From positions 1 through 23,271 of the forward strand of contig CAYRSN010000021.1 in assembly GCA_964427185.1 (NCBI GenBank): a DNA stretch of 23,271 bases. The letters run 5' to 3'. A program made the translations under genes and the position numbers. This document shows, in pieces, positions 14,747 through 22,194 of the stretch (position 1 is the first letter of the stretch; every line of letters begins with the position of its first letter). Origin of the DNA: Sulfurivirga sp964427185 (GTDB lineage Bacteria; Pseudomonadota; Gammaproteobacteria; Thiomicrospirales; Thiomicrospiraceae). Below the pieces are notes generated by a model. The model did no database searches and had not been told where the DNA came from. It saw only the letters and a list, made by a program, of their open reading frames with translations.

Positions 14747-15345
14747 TTATAGGGCTGAGCGGGTGTAGCAGTTTTTCGGGCGATAGCGTACGCACTCAGT
14801 CACCCTGTGCGTCGGTGGTGACTGTGCAACCCGGTGATACTTTAAGTGAGATCGCTTTACGCTGCCGGGTGGATATGAAACGTTTGGCGCAGGCAAACGG
14901 TCTGGAAGCTCCTTATTTAATTCGGGTTGGACAACGCTTGAAACTGCCCGGCCGTCAGCAGACAGCTGCGCCACGCAAGGCTTATCAGCCTCCTCCACCT
15001 CAGTTGATTAAACCTGTCGGTACGACACCGCGCGTAATGGGGCAGGCACTTTTTTTTGCAACGGAAATTGAAACGCCAGTGAAAGTGGCTGCGGCAGGAC
15101 AGGTTGTTGCAGTCGAACAACTGCCTTTTTACGGGCAGGTTGTGCTTGTGGCGCATACGCAGCGCTATATGAGTGTCTATGGTTTTTTATGGCGTGTGCA
15201 TGTACAGCCCGGGCAACGGCTTGCGCAAGGCACGCTGCTGGGGTTGAGCGGTGTGAACCCTGAAACCGGTGAGCCAGGTGTGTATTTTGAGCTGCGTCTG
15301 GACCAACACCCTTATCCGCTTAAACAGCTGTTTTTGGCTGGATAA
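14695..15345 (+). CDS. nlpD: NlpD-like lipoprotein with LysM and degenerate M23 (LytM) domain
   Basis: The 216-residue lipoprotein has a hydrophobic leader and the lipobox LSGC (Cys24). A LysM peptidoglycan-binding domain spans about 40-85 (VTVQPGDTLSEIALRCRVDM, ending RVGQRLKLP). After a proline-rich linker, a LytM domain covers about 115-213. The zinc ligands of active M23 peptidases are missing: the HxH of HLHFE is replaced by GVYFELR, and the first His/Asp pair is absent. NlpD proteins are degenerate in this way and activate the amidase AmiC for daughter-cell separation rather than cutting peptidoglycan themselves. It overlaps yqaA by 52 bp. No rpoS follows. Its 3' end overlaps the convergent Mth938 gene by 26 bp. 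Confidence 0.9.
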   Translation: MAVRYCIWCLAGVAYVIVIGLSGCSSFSGDSVRTQSPCASVVTVQPGDTLSEIALRCRVDMKRLAQANGLEAPYLIRVGQRLKLPGRQQTAAPRKAYQPPPPQLIKPVGTTPRVMGQALFFATEIETPVKVAAAGQVVAVEQLPFYGQVVLVAHTQRYMSVYGFLWRVHVQPGQRLAQGTLLGLSGVNPETGEPGVYFELRLDQHPYPLKQLFLAG

Positions 15346-15703
15346 TGGCGAGCACTACGGCACGTTCTTCTGTAGTGAGTACATTCCAGGTGCGGCAAGC
15401 AGCATCATTATGCATGATTTCCAACCCTATACCTTTTTGCAACACATAGGCGGAGAGTTCAGCGGGCGGGAAAATCTGCTGTGCGCCTGTGCCGAGGATA
15501 ATTAAAGTTGGCCGCAGTGCCAGGAGCGTATCCAGGTGTTTTGTATTCAGCGCCTCGATGCTGGGAATATCCCACTGCGGATGCAGGTGGTGCTGGGTCA
15601 TGAAAAAGCTTTCAGACAGCGCTTGATCGTTGACCCAGATGGCGTCGGGCGTGATTTTACGCACAATATTGAGGGACGGGTCTTTATGTTCGGCAAACTT
15701 CAT
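15320..15703 (-). CDS. Mth938-like domain protein (DUF498)
   Basis: A 127-residue soluble protein of the DUF498/PF04430 family, which includes the human complex I assembly factor NDUFAF3. Family features are the central PTLIILGTGAQQIFPP (65-80), the helix ELSAYVLQKGIGLEIM (82-97), and the closing block DAACRTWNVLTTEERAVVLAII. The bacterial function is not established. The ATG at 15703 has an AAGG about 11 bases upstream. It is convergent with nlpD (26-bp overlap of coding 3' ends) and divergent from alaC, so it is probably transcribed alone from the 93-bp intergenic region. Confidence 0.9.
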   Translation of the reverse strand: MKFAEHKDPSLNIVRKITPDAIWVNDQALSESFFMTQHHLHPQWDIPSIEALNTKHLDTLLALRPTLIILGTGAQQIFPPAELSAYVLQKGIGLEIMHNDAACRTWNVLTTEERAVVLAIIQPKTAV

Positions 15704-15732
15704 AAGTGATAATACCTTTTGTGAGATTTTCG

Positions 15733-15761
15733 CTGAATTTTAAAGGGTTTTGCAGTATTAT
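15733..15761 (+). promoter_or_regulatory. Putative sigma-70 promoter for alaC-hom-thrC
   Basis: CTGAAT (15733-15738) and TATTAT (15756-15761) are spaced 17 bases apart in the A/T-rich divergent gap. The -10 matches the consensus at five positions and the -35 at three. Transcription would begin near 15768. I see no leader peptide or attenuator hairpin before the alaC start. Confidence 0.4.
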
Positions 15762-15784
15762 TTCTCCTTTTCATTCGAGCGCTT

Positions 15785-15790
15785 AAAGGA
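15785..15790 (+). promoter_or_regulatory. Ribosome binding site for the GTG start of alaC
   Basis: AAAGGA lies 6 bases before GTG 15797. No in-frame ATG is available near the conserved N-terminus, so the motif fixes the GTG start. Confidence 0.7.
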
Positions 15791-15796
15791 ACATCC

Positions 15797-17005
15797 GTGG
15801 AAGAGTTTCAGCGTATTAAACGCTTGCCGCCCTATGTTTTCAATATTGTAGGAGAGCTCAAGCAGGCAGCGCGCCGTCGTGGTGAAGATATTATCGATTT
15901 CGGTATGGGCAACCCGGATCAGGATACGCCCAAGCATATTGTTGATAAGCTGTTGGAGGTCGCCCAGCGTCCGGGGGTTTATCGTTATTCTGTTTCTCAG
16001 GGTATTCCACGTTTACGCAGGGCAATCTGTAACTGGTATCAGGCAAACTTTGATGTCACGCTGGATCCTGAAACCGAAGCGGTGGTGACGATCGGTTCTA
16101 AAGAAGGGTTGGCGCATCTGGCCATGGCTATGGTGGATCAGGGTGATACGGTGCTGGTGCCGAATCCTGCTTATCCCATTCATCCTTATGGATTTGTGAT
16201 TGCCGGTGCGGATATCCGCCATGTGCCTATCACACCAGAGGTGGATTTTTTCGCCGAGCTGGAAAAAGCCATCCGCGACTCTTGGCCTAAGCCAAAAGCG
16301 CTGTTGATGAACTTTCCCAGTAACCCAACCACGGATGTTGTGGATTTGGCATTTTTTGAAAAAGTGGTGGAAATCGCCAAAGCCCATGAGATCTGGGTGA
16401 TTCATGATCTGGCCTATGCGGATATTGTCTTTGATGGATATAAGGCACCTTCCATTTTGCAGGTGCCGGGCGCGAAGGATATTGCCGTAGAGTTTTATAC
16501 CTTGTCTAAAAGCTACAACATGCCCGGCTGGCGCGTAGGGTTTATGGTAGGTAATCCCACTTTGGTGCATGCCTTGAAGCGGATGAAGTCCTATCTGGAC
16601 TATGGCATGTTTACCCCGATCCAGGTGGCGGCTATTGCCGCCTTGGAAGGTCCGCAGACGTGTGTGGCCGAAATACGGGATATGTACCAGCAGCGCCGTG
16701 ATGTGCTGTGCAACGGTTTAAACAGTATCGGCTGGGAGGTGACACCGCCTAAGGCGACGATGTTCGTATGGGCGCCGATTCCGGCACCTTATCGGGAAAT
16801 GGGGTCACTGGAGTTTTCTAAGAAGTTGTTGAAAGAAGCAAAAGTTGCAGTATCACCGGGGATAGGGTTTGGCGAGTATGGTGATCATTACGTACGCTTC
16901 AGCCTGATTGAAAATGAGCATCGTACCCGCCAGGCAATTCGCGGTATTCGTGATATGTTCCGCAAGGATGGATTGATCACAGGAGTCAAAAGTGAAGACC
17001 ATTAA
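15797..17005 (+). CDS. alaC: Alanine transaminase AlaC (class I/II PLP aminotransferase)
   Basis: AlaC transfers an amino group between glutamate and pyruvate to make alanine. The 402-residue fold-type I enzyme (E. coli AlaC 412) begins EEFQRIKRLPPYVFNIVGELK, typical of the AlaC/YfdZ group. It has DFGMGNPDQDTP (34-45), NFPSNPTTD (172-180), Asp204 in HDLAYAD, and the PLP lysine Lys238 in LSKSYNMPGWR. Related enzymes include diaminopimelate aminotransferase, so the substrate is inferred from overall similarity. GTG start with a good Shine-Dalgarno. The 3' end overlaps hom by 14 bp, making an alaC-hom-thrC operon. Confidence 0.93.
   Translation: MEEFQRIKRLPPYVFNIVGELKQAARRRGEDIIDFGMGNPDQDTPKHIVDKLLEVAQRPGVYRYSVSQGIPRLRRAICNWYQANFDVTLDPETEAVVTIGSKEGLAHLAMAMVDQGDTVLVPNPAYPIHPYGFVIAGADIRHVPITPEVDFFAELEKAIRDSWPKPKALLMNFPSNPTTDVVDLAFFEKVVEIAKAHEIWVIHDLAYADIVFDGYKAPSILQVPGAKDIAVEFYTLSKSYNMPGWRVGFMVGNPTLVHALKRMKSYLDYGMFTPIQVAAIAALEGPQTCVAEIRDMYQQRRDVLCNGLNSIGWEVTPPKATMFVWAPIPAPYREMGSLEFSKKLLKEAKVAVSPGIGFGEYGDHYVRFSLIENEHRTRQAIRGIRDMFRKDGLITGVKSEDH
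16981..16985 (+). promoter_or_regulatory. Ribosome binding site for the GTG start of hom
   Basis: AGGAG lies 6 bases before GTG 16992, inside the last codons of alaC. It supports translational coupling and the GTG start. Confidence 0.7.
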
Positions 17006-18290
17006 ACTTGGGCTACTTGGGTTAGGCACGGTAGGCGGCGGTACGCTGAACATTTTGCAGCAGCATGCCAAGTTACTGGCACAACGCGTCAAGGCGCGGT
17101 TTGAGGTTTCCCATATCGCGGTGCGGGATTTGAATAAGCCGCGCCCAGTGGATACAACAGGTATTGTACTGACTGATAATCCGCAGCAAGTCGTAGATGC
17201 ACCGGATGTAGATGTGGTTGTGGAGCTGATGGGGGGCACAACTCTGGCACGGGAGCTGGTGTTGCGCGCTATTGACCAGGGCAAGCATGTTGTTACGGCC
17301 AACAAGGCCCTGCTTGCGGAATATGGCAAAGAAGTGTTTGCTAAGGCACAGGAAAAGGGGGTTGTAGTCGCTTATGAAGCAGCCGTTGCCGGCGGGATTC
17401 CCATTATCAAAGCGTTGCGTGAAGGCTTGAGCGCCAATCAGATTGAGTGGGTGGCGGGCATTATCAACGGCACGGGCAACTACATCCTCACAGAGATGAA
17501 AAAGCCAGGTGCGGACTTTGCTGCAGTGCTCAAGCGTGCACAGGAACTGGGCTATGCAGAAGCAGATCCAACCTTTGATGTGGAGGGTATTGACGCTGCG
17601 CATAAATTGACGATTCTGGCAGCGATAGCTTTTGGCATGCCCTTGCAGTTTGAGAAGGTCTATACGGAAGGCATCAGCAAAATCAGCGCAGATGATATGC
17701 GTTTTGCCGAGATGTTGGGCTATGAAATCAAGCATCTGGGCATTGCGCGCCGTACAACAGACGGTATCTCCATGCGGGTGCATCCTACCTTGATCCCCAA
17801 AGAGATGCTGCTGGCAAATGTGTCTGGCGTGATGAATGCTGTGATGGTGCATGGTGATCAGGTAGGTTCCACATTGTATTATGGTCCTGGTGCGGGTGCC
17901 GGGCCTACCGCCAGTGCAGTTGTTGCGGACCTTGTTGATGTGGCACGGGCAATGTGCGGTGGAGAGCAGGTGCCGGCACTGGGGGTACATACATTACATG
18001 AACAGCCGGTGCTTGAAATAGAGGCGGTACAGTGTGCCTACTATCTGCGCTTTTTGGCCAAGGATCATCCGGGCGTGCTGGCCAGCTTCTCTTCCGTACT
18101 GGCGTCTGAAGGTATTAGTATTGAACATATGCATCAGGAGCCTTGTGACGATGAAAGCGGTGATGCGCGGGTGGTCATTATCACGGATGAAGTGAGTGAG
18201 TCCGCTATGAACCGAGCCTTAACACAGCTAAGTGCGTTGGATGATATTGACGGTGAAATCCAGCGTATCCGTATTGAAACACTTAATTAA
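16992..18290 (+). CDS. hom: Homoserine dehydrogenase
   Basis: Hom reduces aspartate semialdehyde to homoserine, the branch point to threonine and methionine. The 432-residue monofunctional enzyme has the Rossmann motif KLGLLGLGTVGGGTL (5-19). Further blocks are VVTANKALLAEYG, AAVAGGIPIIKALREGL, GIINGTGNYILTEM, and ELGYAEADPTFDVEGIDAAHKL with the catalytic Asp/Lys region. A C-terminal ACT domain starts at YYLRFLAKDHPGVLASFSSVL and extends to the end, which in this family allows feedback inhibition by threonine. No aspartokinase is fused, unlike enteric ThrA. GTG start; 12 bp separate it from thrC. Confidence 0.97.
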   Translation: MKTIKLGLLGLGTVGGGTLNILQQHAKLLAQRVKARFEVSHIAVRDLNKPRPVDTTGIVLTDNPQQVVDAPDVDVVVELMGGTTLARELVLRAIDQGKHVVTANKALLAEYGKEVFAKAQEKGVVVAYEAAVAGGIPIIKALREGLSANQIEWVAGIINGTGNYILTEMKKPGADFAAVLKRAQELGYAEADPTFDVEGIDAAHKLTILAAIAFGMPLQFEKVYTEGISKISADDMRFAEMLGYEIKHLGIARRTTDGISMRVHPTLIPKEMLLANVSGVMNAVMVHGDQVGSTLYYGPGAGAGPTASAVVADLVDVARAMCGGEQVPALGVHTLHEQPVLEIEAVQCAYYLRFLAKDHPGVLASFSSVLASEGISIEHMHQEPCDDESGDARVVIITDEVSESAMNRALTQLSALDDIDGEIQRIRIETLN

Positions 18291-18302
18291 AAGGAACAGA
18301 AC

Positions 18303-19385
18303 ATGCCATTTCGTCCTCGTTATACCGGCCTGATTGAAAAATACCGTGATCGTTTGCCCGTGCATGATGATACGCGCATTATCAGCCTGGGCGAAGGGAA
18401 TACGCCTTTGATTCGTCTGAATCACATTCCCCGTCAGTTGGGTAAAGAGGTTGATATTTATGTGAAATATGAAGGGCTAAATCCCACGGGTTCTTTTAAG
18501 GATCGCGGCATGACCATGGCGGTCACTAAAGCGGTAGAGGAAGGTGCGAAGGCAATTATCTGCGCTTCGACCGGCAATACTTCCGCTGCTGCTGCCGCCT
18601 ATGCTGCGCGTGCCGGGATTCGTGCCTTTGTGCTGATTCCGGATGGCAAGATTGCCATGGGAAAACTGGCACAGGCACTCATGCATGGCGCGGTGGTCAT
18701 TCAGATTAAAGGCAACTTTGACGATGGCATGCGTCTGGTAAAAGAAGTCGCAGAACATGCTCCTGTCACCATTGTCAACTCCATTAACCCCTATCGTTTA
18801 CAGGGGCAGAAAACCGCCGCCTTCGAAATTATTGAAGAGCTGGGGCGTGCACCGGATTTTCACTGCCTGCCGGTCGGCAATGCCGGAAATATTACGGCTC
18901 ACTGGATGGGGTATGATGAATATTTTCATGACGGTATTGTGGGCACGCGGCCTAAGATGGTAGGGTATCAGGCTTCAGGCTCAGCACCTTTTGTAACGGG
19001 TGAAATGGTAGATAATCCGGAAACAGTTGCCACAGCAATTCGTATTGGCCATCCGCAGAGCTGGCAGCTGGCGTGGGATTTGCAAAAAGCGTCTCAAGGG
19101 TGGTTTGATGCCTGTACGGATGAAGAAATTCTGGCCGCGCAGAAGCTGCTGGCACAGTCTGAAGGCGTATTCTGTGAGCCGGCTTCTGCCACTTCACTGG
19201 CCGGCGCTATCCGGGACATTCAAAGCGGTAAGATTCCAGAAGGCAGCACGGTTGTTTGTACCCTGACAGGGCATGGCCTGAAAGACCCGGATACGGCTAT
19301 CGCCCAGAGCGCAGACACCAAAGTTGTGACCGTGGCGGCGGAAATGGATGAAGTGCGTCGTGCTATTTTGGACAATATGGCCTGA
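18303..19385 (+). CDS. thrC: Threonine synthase
   Basis: ThrC converts phosphohomoserine to threonine with PLP. At 360 residues it is the short form found in Pseudomonas-like and many other bacteria, not the roughly 430-residue enteric form. Key blocks are LGEGNTPLIRL (29-39), the PLP lysine Lys66 in NPTGSFKDRGM, ASTGNTSAAAAAYAARAG, the phosphate-binding region PVGNAGNITAHWMGY, and the C-terminal CEPASATSLAG and TLTGHGLKDPD. AAAAGGAAC precedes the ATG. No homoserine kinase (thrB) lies next to it, so that step must be encoded elsewhere. It closes the operon before a strong terminator. Confidence 0.97.
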   Translation: MPFRPRYTGLIEKYRDRLPVHDDTRIISLGEGNTPLIRLNHIPRQLGKEVDIYVKYEGLNPTGSFKDRGMTMAVTKAVEEGAKAIICASTGNTSAAAAAYAARAGIRAFVLIPDGKIAMGKLAQALMHGAVVIQIKGNFDDGMRLVKEVAEHAPVTIVNSINPYRLQGQKTAAFEIIEELGRAPDFHCLPVGNAGNITAHWMGYDEYFHDGIVGTRPKMVGYQASGSAPFVTGEMVDNPETVATAIRIGHPQSWQLAWDLQKASQGWFDACTDEEILAAQKLLAQSEGVFCEPASATSLAGAIRDIQSGKIPEGSTVVCTLTGHGLKDPDTAIAQSADTKVVTVAAEMDEVRRAILDNMA

Positions 19386-19408
19386 TGAATATCGTATGAT
19401 CACGTTTT

Positions 19409-19433
19409 AAGCCCCGCTTTTGCGGGGTTTTTT
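19409..19433 (+). terminator. Rho-independent terminator of alaC-hom-thrC
   Basis: CCCCGC (19412-19417) and GCGGGG (19422-19427) form a 6-bp G/C stem with a TTTT loop, extendable by a G-U and A-T pairs. Six T residues follow. It sits 24 bp after the thrC stop. Confidence 0.93.
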
Positions 19434-19450
19434 GATGCTGAGAGGGAAAT

Positions 19451-20425
19451 ATGAGTGCTGTGACACTGTATCTACCGGGTTGGTTGCGTCTGGATGATCT
19501 GCCTCAGGGAAAAGCTTTGTGTAATCTGTTGCGCTATGCCGACCCTTATCCTGTAAAAGAGCAAGATCCGCTCCAACGCGCCGCCTTCTGGTTGCATCAG
19601 GCTACACCTGTGCCCGTGGCACCCGTTACCGCCAAACTGGATTTGGCAGATTTTGATCCGCAGGCATTTTGGGTCAGGCTTGATCCTGTTCATTTGGAGC
19701 CGGATCGAGATACTTTGGTGCTGTTTCCCGGAGCAGATATCGGCATTGAGGCAGATGAAGCATGGGCATTGATTAAGGCTTTTAATGCACACTTTCAGCA
19801 GGAAGGTGTGCAGTTGGAATATGGTGCACCGACACGTTGGTATGTGCGTATCACACAGCCTGTGGATGTAAAAACTGTGCCTTTGCATGAAGCCGCTTAT
19901 GCTAATTTACATCATGTGCAGCCCGAGGGGAGTGCAGTACGTTATTGGAACCGCCTGATCAATGAGGCACAAATGCTGTTTTTTCAGCATCCGGTGAATG
20001 AGGCACGGCGGATGGCAGGGCTGCCTGAAATTAACGGTTTATGGCTCTGGGGGGAAGGCAGGCTGCCGGAAAGCTTGAAGCCGCGCCCTGAGCTGAAAGT
20101 AAGCAGTGATGAGCCCTTTGTGCAAGGTATGGCGAATTTGATCGGTGCTGAGCATGACGTTTTACTAAAGGGGTTACCGTCGCTTGAAGCAGGACGGCCT
20201 TATTTTTTGCATATGCCTTTACAACAAGGGGATAGCACCCAAGCGTGTGCTCAATGGCAGGCATTGGAAAATGAGCTGTTTGAGACACTGTGGCAACAGA
20301 TTAAAAATGGCAGTGTTAATGAGTTGCTATTGGACTTTGGTGCTAACACTGCCTGGCATCTGCCGCGCAAAAACTTAAAACGTTTTTGGCGGCGGTGGCG
20401 GAAAGCTCCATCTCTGTATGCCTAA
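19451..20425 (+). CDS. RpfE / cofactor-independent phosphoglycerate mutase-like protein, function uncertain
   Basis: The 324-residue soluble protein belongs to a proteobacterial family often labelled either RpfE-type regulatory protein or phosphoglycerate mutase. Conserved-looking blocks are FWVRLDPVHLEPDRDTLVL (73-91), RWYVRI (129-134), YWNRLINEAQMLFFQHPVN (165-183), and GLPEINGLWLWGEG (190-203). I see no signal peptide or membrane segment. It lacks the Asp-Ser-Asp metal and phosphoserine motifs that would prove mutase activity in the alkaline phosphatase superfamily, so the enzymatic label is unproven. AGAGGG lies close before the ATG. It follows the thrC terminator with only 17 bp, so its promoter must overlap the terminator region or it depends on read-through. 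It is convergent with the M61 gene (4-bp stop overlap). In other genomes such genes often sit by recJ, which is not seen here. Confidence 0.75.
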   Translation: MSAVTLYLPGWLRLDDLPQGKALCNLLRYADPYPVKEQDPLQRAAFWLHQATPVPVAPVTAKLDLADFDPQAFWVRLDPVHLEPDRDTLVLFPGADIGIEADEAWALIKAFNAHFQQEGVQLEYGAPTRWYVRITQPVDVKTVPLHEAAYANLHHVQPEGSAVRYWNRLINEAQMLFFQHPVNEARRMAGLPEINGLWLWGEGRLPESLKPRPELKVSSDEPFVQGMANLIGAEHDVLLKGLPSLEAGRPYFLHMPLQQGDSTQACAQWQALENELFETLWQQIKNGSVNELLLDFGANTAWHLPRKNLKRFWRRWRKAPSLYA

Positions 20426-22194
20426 GGCCAGGTGAGCCGATCTGTATGGGTGCGTGTCAGTACGACACGGTCGGCAGGCGGCTCATCCAGCGTGACAAGT
20501 GTCGTGTTGAGCTCATCTCTACGGAAATAAGTCAGCTCAATGGTTTCGCCAGGTGCGTATTGTTTTAAGGCATTTTCCAAATCAGAGATACTTTCCACTC
20601 TTAAACCATCCAGTGCAATCAGTTCATCCCCGGCACTTAGACCTGCGTAATAGGCAGGTCGTTCGTGCCATACATGGGTGAGCTGCACGGTATTGTGTGC
20701 GGTTGTTTTCGCCTGAATTCCCAGATTGGGAGGAAAGCGCGTCGTATCTGCGGTACCGCCAAGGTCTTTCATATGGGAGGCGGGGCGCAGTTTGAAATCG
20801 ATGCCGAAATAGGGAAAAAGCTCTGCAAGCGGTACATCTTCCGTATCGTAGAGCGTTTTCTGAAAATATTCATGCAGGTTATGCCCCGCCAGTTCACTGG
20901 CTAAGATTTCAATAGTGTCGTGCTCAATGCCGATACCAGGTTTTCCGTAATGCTGCCACAGCTGTTTAAGCAGGTCGTCCAGTGACTTTTTCCCCTGGGT
21001 GTATTTACGGATCAGCAGATCCAGCCCCAGCACAATGGCGGCTCCTTTGCTGTAGTAGCTGATAATGGCATTGGGTGCATTTTCATCCTGCTGATAGAAT
21101 TTTGTCCAGGTCAGCAGGCTGGATTCTGCTACGGACTGAAGATGCCGCCCGGGCATGCGCCACACACGCGTCAGCTGTTTAGCAAGGGTATCCAGGTATG
21201 TTGTTTCATCTATGATGCCGGCGCGGTATAAGAACCAGGCATCATAGTAACTGGTTGCACCTTCAAACCACCATAGCAGATGGGTATAAACCGGTTGAGA
21301 TAGATCACACTTCTGGTAACAGGCAGGCTGGATGCGTTTGACATTCCAGGCATGAAAATATTCATGGCTGCATAGCTCCAGAAATTCCAGATAACGGGCA
21401 TCAGGCTTTTCGCCCATGTAAGCATGAGGCAGCATGTCCCGGCTGGCAAGCAGCGCGGTGGAATCAGGGTGCTCCAACCCGCCATAGCCGTCTTTGGTGA
21501 CGGTGACTAAAAAAAGATACTGTTCAAAAGGCGCTTCGCCAAATAAGTTGATCTGCGCTTCACAGATGGGTTTCAAGTCTTTGGCGATGCGCTCAAGATC
21601 GAAACGCCCCTGGCCGTAGATGGCCATTTTGTGCGGAATGCCGCAGGCTTCAAATGCCAGCCACTGCAGTTGCCCCATTTCCACCGGATGCTCAATCAAA
21701 TCCCAGTAGTTTTCAGCTCGGTATCCGCCAAAGCCATTTTCTTCAATGGCCACAGGTTTGAGCGTAGTGGCCACTGTCCATGCATCTGCCAGCATATGGG
21801 GCGTGGGGTGCAGTACTACTTCACAGGGGGCATCTAATTGCCCCATTACTTGTAGAAACACGGAAGTGCCGTTAAAGAAGCAGTGGTGCTGATCAAAATG
21901 AGCCCCGCGCACGGACAGGTCATTGGCATAGACCTGATAAAACACTTCAAGTTTGTCTTTACAGGGTGCACACTGCCAGCTATCTTTGGCAGTTGGCCAG
22001 ATGCCTACCGGCTCACCCTTGCACAGAGCGCCGATCTGTACGATATGTTTGGCAAAATCCCGAATCAGATAGCTGCCAGGAATCCAGGCAGGGAGCTTTA
22101 ATTGTTGTCCGGATGCGTCAGGTTGCGGGATGGTGCATTTAATTTCCAGTACATGGCCGGCCGGATCTGCAGGGATTACATCATAACGGATCAT
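20422..22194 (-). CDS. M61 family metallopeptidase with C-terminal PDZ domain
   Basis: The 590-residue protein resembles glycyl aminopeptidase-like M61 enzymes. Its N-terminal beta domain (about 1-180) contains LPAWIPGSYLIRDFAKH. The gluzincin catalytic domain has GYGGLEHPDSTAL (236-248), the zinc motif HEYFH (277-281) followed by AWNVKRI, and the third ligand Glu311 in WWFEGATSYYD. The family block ISYYSKGAAIVLGLDLLIR is at 378-396. A PDZ domain covers about 490-568 (AGLSAGDELIALDGL). No signal peptide is seen, so it is probably cytoplasmic. The start is fixed by a GGGAGGG 6 bases upstream and a 4-bp ATGA overlap with the transporter gene; a longer frame reaching 22260 lies inside that gene and is unlikely. 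Confidence 0.93.
   Translation of the reverse strand: MIRYDVIPADPAGHVLEIKCTIPQPDASGQQLKLPAWIPGSYLIRDFAKHIVQIGALCKGEPVGIWPTAKDSWQCAPCKDKLEVFYQVYANDLSVRGAHFDQHHCFFNGTSVFLQVMGQLDAPCEVVLHPTPHMLADAWTVATTLKPVAIEENGFGGYRAENYWDLIEHPVEMGQLQWLAFEACGIPHKMAIYGQGRFDLERIAKDLKPICEAQINLFGEAPFEQYLFLVTVTKDGYGGLEHPDSTALLASRDMLPHAYMGEKPDARYLEFLELCSHEYFHAWNVKRIQPACYQKCDLSQPVYTHLLWWFEGATSYYDAWFLYRAGIIDETTYLDTLAKQLTRVWRMPGRHLQSVAESSLLTWTKFYQQDENAPNAIISYYSKGAAIVLGLDLLIRKYTQGKKSLDDLLKQLWQHYGKPGIGIEHDTIEILASELAGHNLHEYFQKTLYDTEDVPLAELFPYFGIDFKLRPASHMKDLGGTADTTRFPPNLGIQAKTTAHNTVQLTHVWHERPAYYAGLSAGDELIALDGLRVESISDLENALKQYAPGETIELTYFRRDELNTTLVTLDEPPADRVVLTRTHTDRLTWP

Noticed and set aside
17073..17990. Long minus-strand open frame of 305 codons opposite hom
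   Set aside because: Composition is Cys/His-rich and lacks motifs; it mirrors the conserved hom sequence.
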